Positions 1 through 12,600 of a stretch of 64,000 bases of DNA are shown in pieces. The notes below the pieces were generated by a model. It was not told the origin of the DNA and did no database searches. It saw only the letters and a list, made by a program, of their open reading frames with translations. The first letter of the stretch is position 1; the number at the start of each line of letters is the position of its first letter. The position numbers were made by a program, and so were the translations under genes. Source of the stretch: Agelas oroides (Eukaryota; Porifera; Demospongiae; Agelasida; Agelasidae); NCBI GenBank assembly GCA_949130485.1, contig OX422186.1, positions 6,112,792 to 6,176,791 of the forward strand, written 5' to 3'.

Positions 1-3000
1 TAGATGTCCAGGGCCTGTGTACAGTAATCTCAATTGGATAGGCAATTTATGATTACAAATGATTTGTACTTTTCTGATGATGTTTCTGGGGAGGTGCTTC
101 ACTTTGTTCACTGTCAAAGACTATTTTGTGTATCAAGTGTTCAGGCAATAATTAGCAGTCATTCAGTTTGTTGGGAGCTTATCATGGACTCAGGATTGAG
201 CAAGACACCGCATGTAGATTCTGTGAGCATCTTGTGTACTCTTGCCTTGATAATGTAAACCTAATGTGTTGGCTATTAAGGTGGCAGGGAACCCTGTGTT
301 TTCATGGTCAACAAACCTGGAATCCAAGCTGATAGAATTTTTTGTCTTTGTAAACGTTTAGCGCACAGTCCGTTTTGGGAGACTTCATCCGTTCACTGTC
401 CGTAAAATTGGGGATTTTCCCCATTTCCTGTCGGCATTGCCATCCAATAATCAGTTTATAATTAAGTTAGTTAAGATGTGGCCTGGCGGAACCCCTCATG
501 TGGTGGTCGGAACTTTGAAGATAAGCTTAGATCGACTTAAAAAAAAAAAAAAAAAAAAGGCCACAGTGGCCAAGACTGTACTCATTGGGCAGGCCCAGGT
601 CTTGCGATCGTATGCCAAGCCTAGTAGGTGATTGTGACCCGGTGCTTTGAGTGCTGGGCTGGGCTTTAACTAGAATGCGCAATATATCGTTGGTACTACG
701 TTGCCATTGACAGGAAAGCTGAACGGTGTTTGTGTGTGGAACAGAGCTGTGAGTTGTTTAGCGACATAAGGGGGAGAGGTGGGGCTAGTAATGCTTGCTT
801 GCACTCGTGAATGAGCCCCTCCCATAGACAAGCTGTGAATTTTTTGAAATGTGCATTCATTTTGGTGCAGTCAAAGTTGTCCATTCCAGGAGTAGTGACA
901 AACATGAGTCTAGCCTGACTTTGGGAGTAGCTCTGAACAAAAGCTGGCACAGAATGATTTGAGATACATTGGTGGTTAGGACGCTACCTACAGTGAGCAT
1001 GTAGATGCATCCATCGAGTGGCAATTTTGGCTCATGAATATATAAATAAACTACTAAAACCCATTTTTAAAATTAGGCAACGCAAGATTGCCCTAAACCA
1101 AACCCTAACCCTGAAACTAGGAGCAACACTGGTCCTGACTGTGACCCAGGTTTATGTTTTCGTAACCTCCGCCGAGTGACTTCCCCCGCCACGTTAAAGG
1201 TAATCTCTAGCTATGTCATTATAACAGTTTTTACTGTAGATCCATAACAGTTTATCTAGTAGTAGTGTAAACCACTGAGTAAGCTGTTAGAGTCGGTGTT
1301 TACCATACACCATTAGTATAGGTAATCACATGGATTTGATTGCAATTTGGGAATAATTGCACGAGCGACACGGAATAATTATAAGCGATAACATGATTAC
1401 TCAGATTTGAAACATGCGCGCATTTGATTGGATGAATAAGAGTGCAATTACCGGCTCAGTAAAAGTGCAATTTGGAAATGATTGCAGTCTTCCCTATAAG
1501 GGTAAATGTATATGGACACTAAACAAGTACATGTAAATATGATTAAAGTTTTTAGTAACGCTTTAAATTTCCAGAGCTTATTAGTGAAAAAAAGATTTAT
1601 TCACAGGTACCATAGCACTAACTATAGGCACTCATACTGGATGTTCATTGCTTCCTTGCCCCGGCAATTTTAATTACATTACCACAGTCTTATAAAAGAG
1701 CACCAACCCGCAAAAGAATCCCCAACATCAATGTCTGGGTCAATTTCCTGAGTAGGGCCATAAACACCCACCTTTGTGCTAACCTTGTGTGGTTCACTGA
1801 GTGTAGCTAATGGAGCATACTCGTGGGGTTTTGAAAAGCTGCGCACATGTCTGAGCTAAGAAAACTATGTACCAGCAAACTACCATAGATCGGGAAATTT
1901 TCTCAGTAAAAATAATTCGCATTTTTAAATTTAATTTTCGTGTATGTATTAGCAAAGCATGGATGTATGTAGATGAACATAGCTAACTCAGCACTAGACA
2001 CATCATGGTGTTCAGTGTTGATTGCCACCAGGCAATAAGCTTCAAAAACTAGAGCCTCAGTTGTTTGCCCAATATGTTTGCTGTCAGCTCAGCTGAATCA
2101 AGCAGGGTGGCAAATTTGAGTGCATTTTGCTGTTGAAGTGGGGCTTAATTTGTATGTAGAAAATAGGAATAATGATGGTGTGGAAGCTCTCTAGCCTCAT
2201 ACCCAGGCCATTCAGAACAACCTGGGTACGAGGCTAGGAGCTCTCCTACTTGACACAACAACCTCTTTCGTGGCTAAAATTATTAATGTGAATACAGTTG
2301 AAAGAACTCCCAGCTCTCGTTAAGGTGCTCCTCCCATGAGCGCTATTTCATGACACAGTGATTATATGAATCGTATCTTCTTGCATTAGAGTCTAAACTG
2401 CGCATCGAAGGATGCTCACAGCAACAATTAATTAAGTGTTTGGTGCTTACTAATATCCTTCAGCAAATAACATGTATCTCACTGTACCTAGCTTCTTTAC
2501 TCATGGGTTGGCGGATAGCCAGGCATGCATGCAGTATATATGCACACAGTATATATGCATGTACTGCTACACTCAGCTTCTTACACTCAGTTTCCATATC
2601 CCATGACCTTATCTCTAACACCTTACCGTAACAGGTGCTTGGGGGGAAATGTTGGGTGTTGCCAAAAATACCCAACATCCGCCCCCACAAAACTACATAG
2701 CATGCATACCTGACTCTGATCACATCAGGAAACCTCTGGCAGATGGAGATGCCTTGTAGAATGGGTAGGTGGATGAACTTCCACTTGTGGGTACAGGGTG
2801 GGTGGGAGGGTGATATTCGCTGCTACCCACAGTGTACACTCAAATATTTTCAGGTTGTAGACTGCTGCAGCAACCGTTACTAGGTGGAGCTCCCCCGCCT
2901 AACATTGCGCATGTGCCGTAGCCTATCCTGACTTGACCCCTGACCCCAACTTTGCTGTGCATGTTAACTTGGCTTAACTGATGTTAAACTGCATAAAAAA

Positions 3001-3538
3001 AAAAACAGATACCTTTTAACACTGCTTTTCTTAGCTTCATTGAAAGAAGCACTTCTCTACAGTGTATCTATTACTTAACTTCATTTACTTATGATAGTAA
3101 ACTGTATAGGTTTGAAGCAAACAGGAGTTATACGGACAACATTAAAGATTTTGCCATCATGCATTCAAATGGAGCATAGCTCAGTCTATTTGTGTCACTG
3201 ACAACAAATTGGACCCCACATACACTTGCAGCTTTTCATTATTTGCAGAATTCTAAGACTGGGGTTGTGAAATCCTGAACATAATGTTTGATTTGAGGGT
3301 AGATACAACACTGGACCTGCTGATCATGAGATATACACAAAAGATACAAGAATGGCTGTAGGCTAATACATGGCCTGTACCCTAAGTTACATACAATAGT
3401 CAATAGAGTGATAAATCAAGCGTAACCTAGCAGTTGCCAAGGTTGCCTAGCTAAGGAGGTTTATTGCCAGTCTTAAATGAGATTATCAGTGAAACATGTG
3501 CTCCAAAACAATTTGATGTTGATCGTACCTTCATGCAG
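1..3538. other. Intron of gene A (no gene)
   Basis: Sequence before the first gene A exon; same as the end of the 7.2-kb gene B intron (33251-36770). It holds an A-run at 539-558, a small hairpin at 2182-2246 and AT-rich unique DNA. Short open frames here lack recognisable domains. Confidence 0.7.
2182..2246. repeat. Hairpin containing TAGCCTC..CCCAGG
   Basis: The arms contain CTAGCCTCATACCCAGG and its near complement. The TAGCCTCATTCCCAGG motif recurs at about 4931 and 17641, so it is a small dispersed repeat. Confidence 0.5.
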
Positions 3539-3667
3539 TTGTTCCAATGAATGAGTGTGCTATGGGACTAGACAACTGTGATTTTCATGCAGTGTGCACT
3601 GACACAGCTACCAGCTTTGAATGTGCTTGTCAGAGTGGGTATTCTGGTGATGGACGTATTTGCACAG
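3539..3667 (+). CDS. Gene A: EGF-like domain 2 exon
   Basis: This is the first gene A exon in the window. Six cysteines in EGF order end with a Gly-Asp-Gly-Arg-Ile-Cys-Thr turn. It follows a catgcag acceptor and enters in phase 1, so the preceding EGF exon must lie before position 1. Confidence 0.88.
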
Positions 3668-6600
3668 GTAAGATCAGCTTTAGAATGTACATTTGCATGG
3701 ACAAGTCCAAGGCACTGCATGACAGGTCAAAGTTGATGTGCATATTTATCAGCACAGTAACCTGATGGCCAATTGTCTCCTTGATACAAAATCAATTGCA
3801 AATTCACTAAACTGGTAAGCATAACAAAATCCCCACAAGACATCAATAAAGACAAAAAAATAGCTACGTAGGTACCTAACATGGTAACTGTAAATATCCT
3901 AACTGCAAATATGAAGCACGTTTACAATGTGCACATGATTTACAGTAGGAAGTCACTTATCTTAACACGTTGAGACTGGATGACAGAGGGCATTGATTAC
4001 ATGCTGTCACCGGTGTGTGATGCATCCCTGGCTACCAGTAAACCTCTGGACTGTATATAGCAATAGCTATGCACACAACACATGTTGCAAGGCAATCTGA
4101 GCAGGACGCCTTGTAGACAACTCCTTTTCTAAATTCTGGTGAAGAACCACACTCCACCAGAATTCAGAAAAGAGAATCGAAGTTGTTTACAAAGTACGTG
4201 TCATGCTCAGACAGGATGAATGCATGCTCATGAGTCTGGTGTGAGTCTGGTATGGTCTGATTTTTGGACACTACCTACTATACAAGCTGTGATCACTTTA
4301 CCTCATTACTGTACTCAAAATGTGTTCCTGTATACGTAAGCACCCACTCATGTATCCCCCCACGATGTCCTACATTCACTTAGATCAAACAATCCTGAAA
4401 TTTACTGAAAGTGAGGACAGCTAGGGTACTGTTTTTTTTTTTTGGAAGTATTGTTTACAATTGTGTAGGGTATGACGTTTATACTTCAGATATGAAACGT
4501 GCAAGTTTCTAACATTGGTATATCTCTTCCTTCCCAGGTGAAGGTGACATCAGGTTCTCGCTCAATGGTACAATATACCAAAACAACAGTATTGTGATCC
4601 TTGAGGATATCGGCATAGAGAATGATGCCCTGCTTTGCTTGACTGACCTAACTGCTTGTTGCCGGTCTCCTTATACTAGCCCAATGCTATCTGCTATAGG
4701 GAATTGGTTCTTCCCCAATGGAACTAGGGTTCAGAGTCAGGGTACACAGTGGGAGATGTTCAGAACCAGAGGTCAGATGAAGGTAGTTATGCACCGCAGC
4801 AGAGGTGGAGTAACTGGAGTCTACCACTGCGAAATACTTGATGCACTGAACGTTACCCAGACCATATACATTGGAATATATACAGCAACTTGTGAGTGGT
4901 ACATGCACACTCTGTTGGGGTACAACTGTAATAGCCTCATTCCCAGGCCCTGCCCAGTAAGCTATCTAAGCTAAACACATGCTCAGTTGAGCTTCCGGGG
5001 GCATACTTGCTTTGAATAATACCGTACTGTCCCGCAAATACGCCCCCCTCGTGCATATAAGCCCCCCTGCATTTTTAGTGCAAAGTCTTGCAGAGGTATT
5101 TTTATCCCGTGCATAAGCCCCCCCCCCCACCACCAGCGAATGGCAAAGGGGTGGGGGGGGGGGGGGGGGGGGCGTATTTGCGGGACACTACGGTATTATA
5201 ATCTAACAAAATGGCATATAACAGAAAGCGTAAGCGTGGGGTTACCTGCAACTAGTTCAAGTTCTTTGAGAATGATAGGTGGTGAGTGCAATACCTAGTG
5301 ATATATGTTGTTTTATTTTACGTTTGAATCATTGTAATAGCTTTCGCTGTTATCGTGCTGGCCTGGCTTACACAGAAGGAAGAAGGAAAAAACGCCAGAA
5401 GATAGACGATTTGCCCATTTTAGCGACTTGCTGGTCTGGTACTTCAGCGATGCTTTCCAGCGAATTAAGGTAACGGTCTTGTTGCTCATGGAAGCACTCA
5501 ATTATGACTTATAAGAGGCCACTGACTAAGACATTTCAAGTGTGTCATTTGTGCATTTTTAATATGGCCGCCATTTTTTTCAGGGCCATCCCTGCATATG
5601 GCATATGGTAGTATGCCATGGTTATATGCAAATTTTAAGCACAAAAAAAAAATCATCAGTCTTGATGCTGGTATATGGTATTTTCAAAATTCTCACATGC
5701 AGCATGATTCTTATCAATCTCTGTTTGTGGATGGCTTTTAGTACATATGCTGTGCAGGAAAAATAAAATGGTACATTTAACATTCCCTCATACAGCTCTC
5801 CCAGCACCCCCTACACATCTTCGTGTTACCTTTATCAACAGCACATCAGTGAACATCTCATGGCAAGCACCTCCTCCTGTTTCAACAATAACCATTGCAT
5901 CATACAGACTTGTTGTCAGTGAAAATCAGTTTGGTCTCAATGCTACTATTGCCTCTTCAACTACAACCTCATACACATTTACTGGATTGGAGGAATACAA
6001 CAGTTACACATGTTCAGTTGTGGCTGTTAGTACATATGGTGTCATCTCAAGTGTAACAGCCATATCATTTACAACACCTCAAGAAGGTACTAATGAGCAC
6101 AGTAGTTGCATAGGATATAGGCATATAGGAAGCAATTTGGAAGTGTGGAGGCCATGCTGGTGCCACACGAAGCGCAGCGGAAAAATCTCAGAACAATTTT
6201 GCTGTGCATTGCGTGGCAACAAATTTGTCAAAGTGTACACTTTTGAGCTGCAAAATAAGGGGTGTATAATATTCTAGGTTCATTCTCAAACCTTCCCAAC
6301 CATCCTGTAATATTTAATTTACATGGAAAACAGTAAGATTATAACTTTATCGTCATTCCCAGAAGATTGCCCACATTTTCGTTGCTTGCAGTAGTGGTCA
6401 ATGCTAATTTTGACAGAGCGATTAGTCTCTTACCAAGACCATCCATCTCACCGGCAGGAGTTTGATCGCTTTTACAGTGCAGTTTAAGCAGAAATGCAAG
6501 CACAGTGTGATGTGACTGAATGTGAGATTGCTGCAACAAAGTTGAGCTATAAGTAACTTATAGCGGGTTATGAATATTAATTTACAGGCTAAAAAGTGTA

Positions 6601-9600
6601 CCAGCTTTGGCCGCTACGGCCACTATGGTTCCTATGCCATTGTGTAGTTACAATCATACTGTAGATAGGGAAAAATTTTTGTGGCTTCAAAATCTTAACA
6701 CATGATTTTCAGTTAGCAATGACCACTGAATAGTGTTCATGCCTTAATATATGGGTGTGTGACATACAAGATGTTGAGAAATGCTATTGGTTGCCAAGTT
6801 CCATCATCATCAAGGACAGCTACTGAAGATTTTATCAGTGTAGCTATCTCACGCCTCAGTAGTAGTAACTTTCTGTGGGTATAGCTACTGAAGACGCTTC
6901 AAGGCCAGTTATTGATTTCTGACGGATAATACCGAGCCTCCTTATCTACCTACTTAAATTTTGTTTTACTGGCCAGTTCTACTAGTTGTCACGTTCTAAA
7001 ACAAGTTATAAATCATAACGGCAATTTGAGCTGTGAGAAATTTGCTCTTTTAACTTCCAACATCAAGCTAGATACAAGACAAGTCATGGAAAAGATTCCA
7101 GACTATTACATTGACCAGTCGCTCAGTACAAGTACAAATTTTTCATTTCACTAATGTATGACCACAGTTCGGCCTGATTACTAGGCTACAGGTCTGCCAG
7201 CTGGTGTTGGTGCTCCCCCACTTGACACACAACAACTGAGAGACTGGTCAGTGTAATAGCAAAACACTGTTCCAGAATCTTTCCACAACTTGTACATACC
7301 TGCATCACAGTCTTCGGACTGGGATACTGGCTGTTGAGGGTTTTGGACTATGAAAGATACAAGACAACATCCACCAAAAGTCTAAATTGGATTTTGTTAG
7401 TGTAGCTATCACAACTCAAGTTTGCAAGTACTGAAGAAGCTCAGAGGGCAAACACTTCCAAGTATTTCTGACAGATAAGGCCATGCCTTCCCAGGCAGCT
7501 ATGTACATATACATATTATTATTTATATTCCCCACATTCAGAACCAGTTATCTGAATAGCTAGTAGAATAAGGCCAAGCTTTCCTAGCTATGTACTACTT
7601 ATAATGTGGCTATGTTGATTATTCCCCTCATTTAGAGCCAAGTGATGTACCTCGTGACATTGTTGTCTCAGCTGTGGATGCACGATCAGTCCAACTGAGC
7701 TGGGCCCCACCCCCTCCTCAGCACTGGAATGGAATCATCATCGGATATGTCATCAGATTGATTGGAGTTCACACTGAGAGTGATTATCAAACCAATAACA
7801 CTAGCATGGTGATTGAAAATCTTCATCCATTATACACTTATAGATTCTCTATTGCTGCTCAGACTGTGGCAGTGGGCCCATTTAGTGATCCTATAGTATT
7901 GCAGATGCCAGAGGCTGGTAAGAACTGGTTTAGCAATTTCATAACCCATTAACTGACTTGCAAAATCTATGTAGTAGATTACCCTTTTAGAATGTGGAAT
8001 GTTGTCTTTTAGGATATGTCTTGAAATTCTGTTGATGTTGTTTTCCCCAGTTCCCACGTCCCCACCACAGAATGCTGGAGGTGTCTCTGTCAATTCCACT
8101 TTTATTCTGCTGACATGGGAACCACCTGTTCATGATGGACGCAATGGCATTATCACATCATACTACATTCACATTCTAGAAGTGCCAACAAGCAGGACAT
8201 TTACATTTGAAAGACCCACTCATACAGATCTCCTCATTGGGTCACTACATCCCTACTATGACTACCAGTGTTCAGTGGCTGCAGATACTTCTGCTGGTAG
8301 AGGCCCCTTCACAGCACCCTTCACTATTAGAACAGACCAAGATGGTATGTGTTGAGCAAATTCAACTGCTGTGGTAACAATTAATAACTGACACATTAAT
8401 AGCTGTTCATTTCATCCACCCTAAGTGTTGAGACAAACTGAAGTGCATTCAAATGTACAGTGTTTTATTATATGTAGTAACATTTAGATACATACTAGTG
8501 AGATGATTCATCATCATGGGGCGAGCCTGAGCAAGCAGCAAACTGCTGATTTACTACTTTGTCATAGCACACAGCAGGATTTGTCACTGTCGACTGTTTA
8601 AGGCAATTTTGCTAAAGCATATTAAAGCAGCTCAGTCCTGACCAGAGATAAATATAAGTATCACATATGCCAGCCATTTCTCCAGCCAGGGCAGCTAACG
8701 TGGCTACACATGCATGGACTAAGCTTTACACCGAAATCATGAACTAAATTTCTGGCGTTTATGAGTCACAAATAGGATACATGCATAACCAGTGGTTGAC
8801 AATGAAATTCTACACTAAAGGTCTATCTTACCCTGCCTTTATTAAACAATGTCCTCTTTTCTCTATTATTCAGCTCCTAGTGGCCCACCACTAAATGTCA
8901 CAACAAGAGCTGTCAACTCAACAACCATACAAGTGGCATGGGCACCTCCAGCTCCTGAAAACCAGAATGGAATCATCACACTGTACAACATCAATGTGAC
9001 GGTGTCTGAAACCAAGGGTGACTTCGTTCTCAATACTTCTACAACAAGTCTGTATGTTACTGGATTACATCCACATCATACATATGCATTTGCTGTCACT
9101 GCAGTGACCATTAGACCAGGACCTTACAGTGAGCCACAAGCCATTACCACACCTGAAGACTGTAAGTTTTTGTCCTTAACTATAACAATAGCAACGTTTT
9201 GTAATATTATGTACAGTTCCATCATGTCTATGAAGGAGCATACAACTTTGCCAAATACTCTCAATAATCAGATTTTGTAGATCTGAAAAACTTTCTTTGT
9301 TAAAATAATTTTTTGTGGTTGAAGCCAACTGCAAAATTTTAACACATGAAACATTAATTTAGACTGCAGAGATCAATGTATAATTGTAAGCATTGCACAG
9401 CTACAACAGTACCCAGCAATCCGTATCCAAGTTGGCTTGTCTTTGTAGGTAGACCAAATGTTACATGATAGCCAGGATTGCAACACATACCAGGTACTCG
9501 TTCATACTGTAACCTTAACCAATCAAAAAAGTTCATGATTACCAGTATATAATTTAATGCCATGAAAATGTTTTTTGCACGTACGGAATGTTTTTAACAT

Positions 9601-12600
9601 GAACCTTACATTTCCCAATCTGCAGTACGTACAAGGACCATGTGCCTTAGTGTATCTAGATAAGTGCATCTATAGATGACTGTAAATGGTTTAAGAAGTA
9701 TAGTACACACAATTCAACTATTCTGTTACTCAGACCTATAGCTTAATCTCAATGTGTTGAAATTCAGTAACTGAATGTCATTTTCCCACAGATCCCACAA
9801 GTGCTCCTCGGAATTTCACAGCTGTGGCAGCAAGCTCTACTAGTATTGTGCTGAGGTGGGAAGCTCCATTAGCTGACCTGCAAAATGGCATCATTCGGTC
9901 ATACCATATATCAGTGGTGGAACTTGAAACTGGCAATGTGCGGTTATTTACAACAAACAACACAGACAGACTGTTGATTGTGAATTTGCTGCATCCATTT
10001 TATACTTACAACTGTACCATAGCAGCCTACACTATAGGACCAGGACCCTCCATCTCTGTGTCAGTTCAGACACTTCCAGAAGGTACATATGTATACAGAA
10101 CTCTTGAATACGCATTTAACCTAACCTAAGTAGCTGCTTTTGTGACTGTTGAGGAACTCTTCTAGCAGGTGTTCTATGAAGAACTTTCAGCAATGTCAGC
10201 TTTCATTCCCTTGGTTTTGTATCCAGCCGGCAGGCTCTTACTCGCCTGTTAACATTGGCGGTCGAATCCATCTACTTTCACTATGTCACCATTCATGTTA
10301 TTTACACCCACTGTTTGAAAAATTATTGTGTGCTGGTTGTAAAAACCATTAAGAAAACATTAGTATCTGTCTCTTCTCCATTTCTGTTGTATGTACAGTT
10401 TTCTACAGCAATGATAATTGTTCATACACAACCTCACTGTTCTTTAATCCATCCTCCAAGCCTTCCCACACCATTCACAAGTCCCTGATATCCAAGCCAA
10501 AAATAGAGAGTGGCTGACACTGAAATCACCTATTCTTACCTGCACATAAGTACATGTTTCTTACCAAATCAATTGCAAAAATTCACTACTTTGACTTGCA
10601 AGCTCAATTATCATCAAGCCATACACAAGCAACACTATAATGTAAACCACAAGACTGACATCTACATTGCTGATGTACGTATCAGTTTAGCTACATACAT
10701 CACATCTCAGTTTTAATCAATTTCAAAGTGCTGTGAATATCAAAGAAGCTTGAAGGCTGAAGCACTGCAAATTAAGGATAAGGCTTATTTTGTTAGTGGA
10801 CATTTTCACTATTTCTCTCATTCAGAACCAAGTGATGTACCTGGTGACATTGTCGTCCAAGCCGTGGATGCACAATCAGTCCAACTGAGCTGGGCCCCAC
10901 CCCCTCCTCAGCACTGGAATGGGATCATCATTGGATATGTCATCAGAGTGATTGGAGTTCACACTGACGAGGATTATCATCTACCGCTAACCAATGGAAC
11001 CAGCATGGTGATCGAAAATCTTCATCCATTTTACACCTTCAGGTTCTTTGTTGCTGCTCAGACCGTGGCAGTGGGTCCATTCAGCAATCCTTTATCACTG
11101 CAGATGCCAGAAGCTGGTAAGTTTGGACTTAGTTGTTGCTGTTGTTGTTCTTGTTTACTGCTGTATACAAGTGGAGTTTTGAGTATCTTCCTTCCTCCTT
11201 CTTCGCATAGCTCCCTCTACTGTTGCTGTTGAACAAGTTAACGTTAGTGTTGTTTCGTCAACATCTGTCAATGTCTCTTGGCTTCCCACATCACAAGACA
11301 ATTGGAATGGTGTCATAACTCACTACACTGTGGAGTATATACTGATAAGATCTGTCAGTGATAATTCTGGTGTTGCTTCAACCTTGTATGCATCCATCCC
11401 AGCCCTCGGGCAGCCACTGGCCAACAACCCAAATCCAACACATGTAACCTTACCACTTAAGAGGGAGTCTGTACTGATAAGTGGTCTGCACGAGTTCTCT
11501 GTGTATCAGTTTTCAATCTACTATGAAAACTCAGTAGGGAGGAGTGATATCAGCAGTCCATTGGAGCAGGCAACAACTGCAGCAGGTACTATAAAATACT
11601 CAAGTTAACTGGTCAACAAGTAGCTATAGCTAATGAGCTTTCTTGGGTATCCTCTCATTGATAACTGCTGAAGGAGAAATTCTACAGATCCCCTTTTGGC
11701 TACAACCCTAAACCCAACACTCTACAACTCCTGGTGATCCCTGTCAGTTATTAGAGCCTTTGAAAGTATCATAGCGACCACCAGCTCTTTTTGACCAAAA
11801 TGGTGTTATCACTGCATACCAAGCTGTACTAGTGGATACCGGTAGTAAAGTGCTTACAGACCAACAAAGTATAATGAAGGCATCTTTATTTTTGAAGAGG
11901 GTTTGTATGTATTGCTCAAAAAATATGAATGATTATTCTCATTTTTAGATTTTCTTTAACACTGAAAAAACTGCTGGAGGAGAGTTCTAGAGATTAGAAT
12001 TTTGTGACACAAATCACCATGTTAGTACCACCCTACAGCTCCCAGTGGTCCTCCCACTGATGTTGTAGCCACAGCTCTGTCAGCTACTACTGTGAGTGTC
12101 TCATGGCAACCACCAGCTCTTTTGGACCAAAATGGTGTTATCATTGCATACCAAGTTGTCCTAGTGGATACAATGGATGGATCAAGAAAGATGTCTTCAG
12201 TTGGTGGCGACACTCTAACATTGCTGTTTGAAGGTATGCCATTCTAGTGTTAGGGTAGGAAGCTTCCCGCATACTATGTCAGAAATGAATTATTGGGTAG
12301 TTGTGGACAATTCTCCTCGTATGTAGCTACAATTATGTAACTGGAGTAAACCCAAATATGTGAATGCTGTTGTACTGATGCATATATACTGCACATTATA
12401 ATTTTGACACTGACAACCAGTACTTGTTTGAGATACCTTATCATATGTCTAACATGAATGTACAGGAGTCAACGGGAAAGCCTTGCAGCTGCATGCAGTT
12501 TATAAAAGCCATATTTATTACTGCAAGTTGCACAATAATCTGTATCAGTTACTGCAAGTCACATGTGCTATGTACGTCTGAATGTGCAATGAAATCTGAG

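Noticed and set aside
696..950. Minus-strand 84-codon frame, with a 92-codon version at 33914
   Set aside because: It lies in an intron, its ends change between units, and no family is recognisable.
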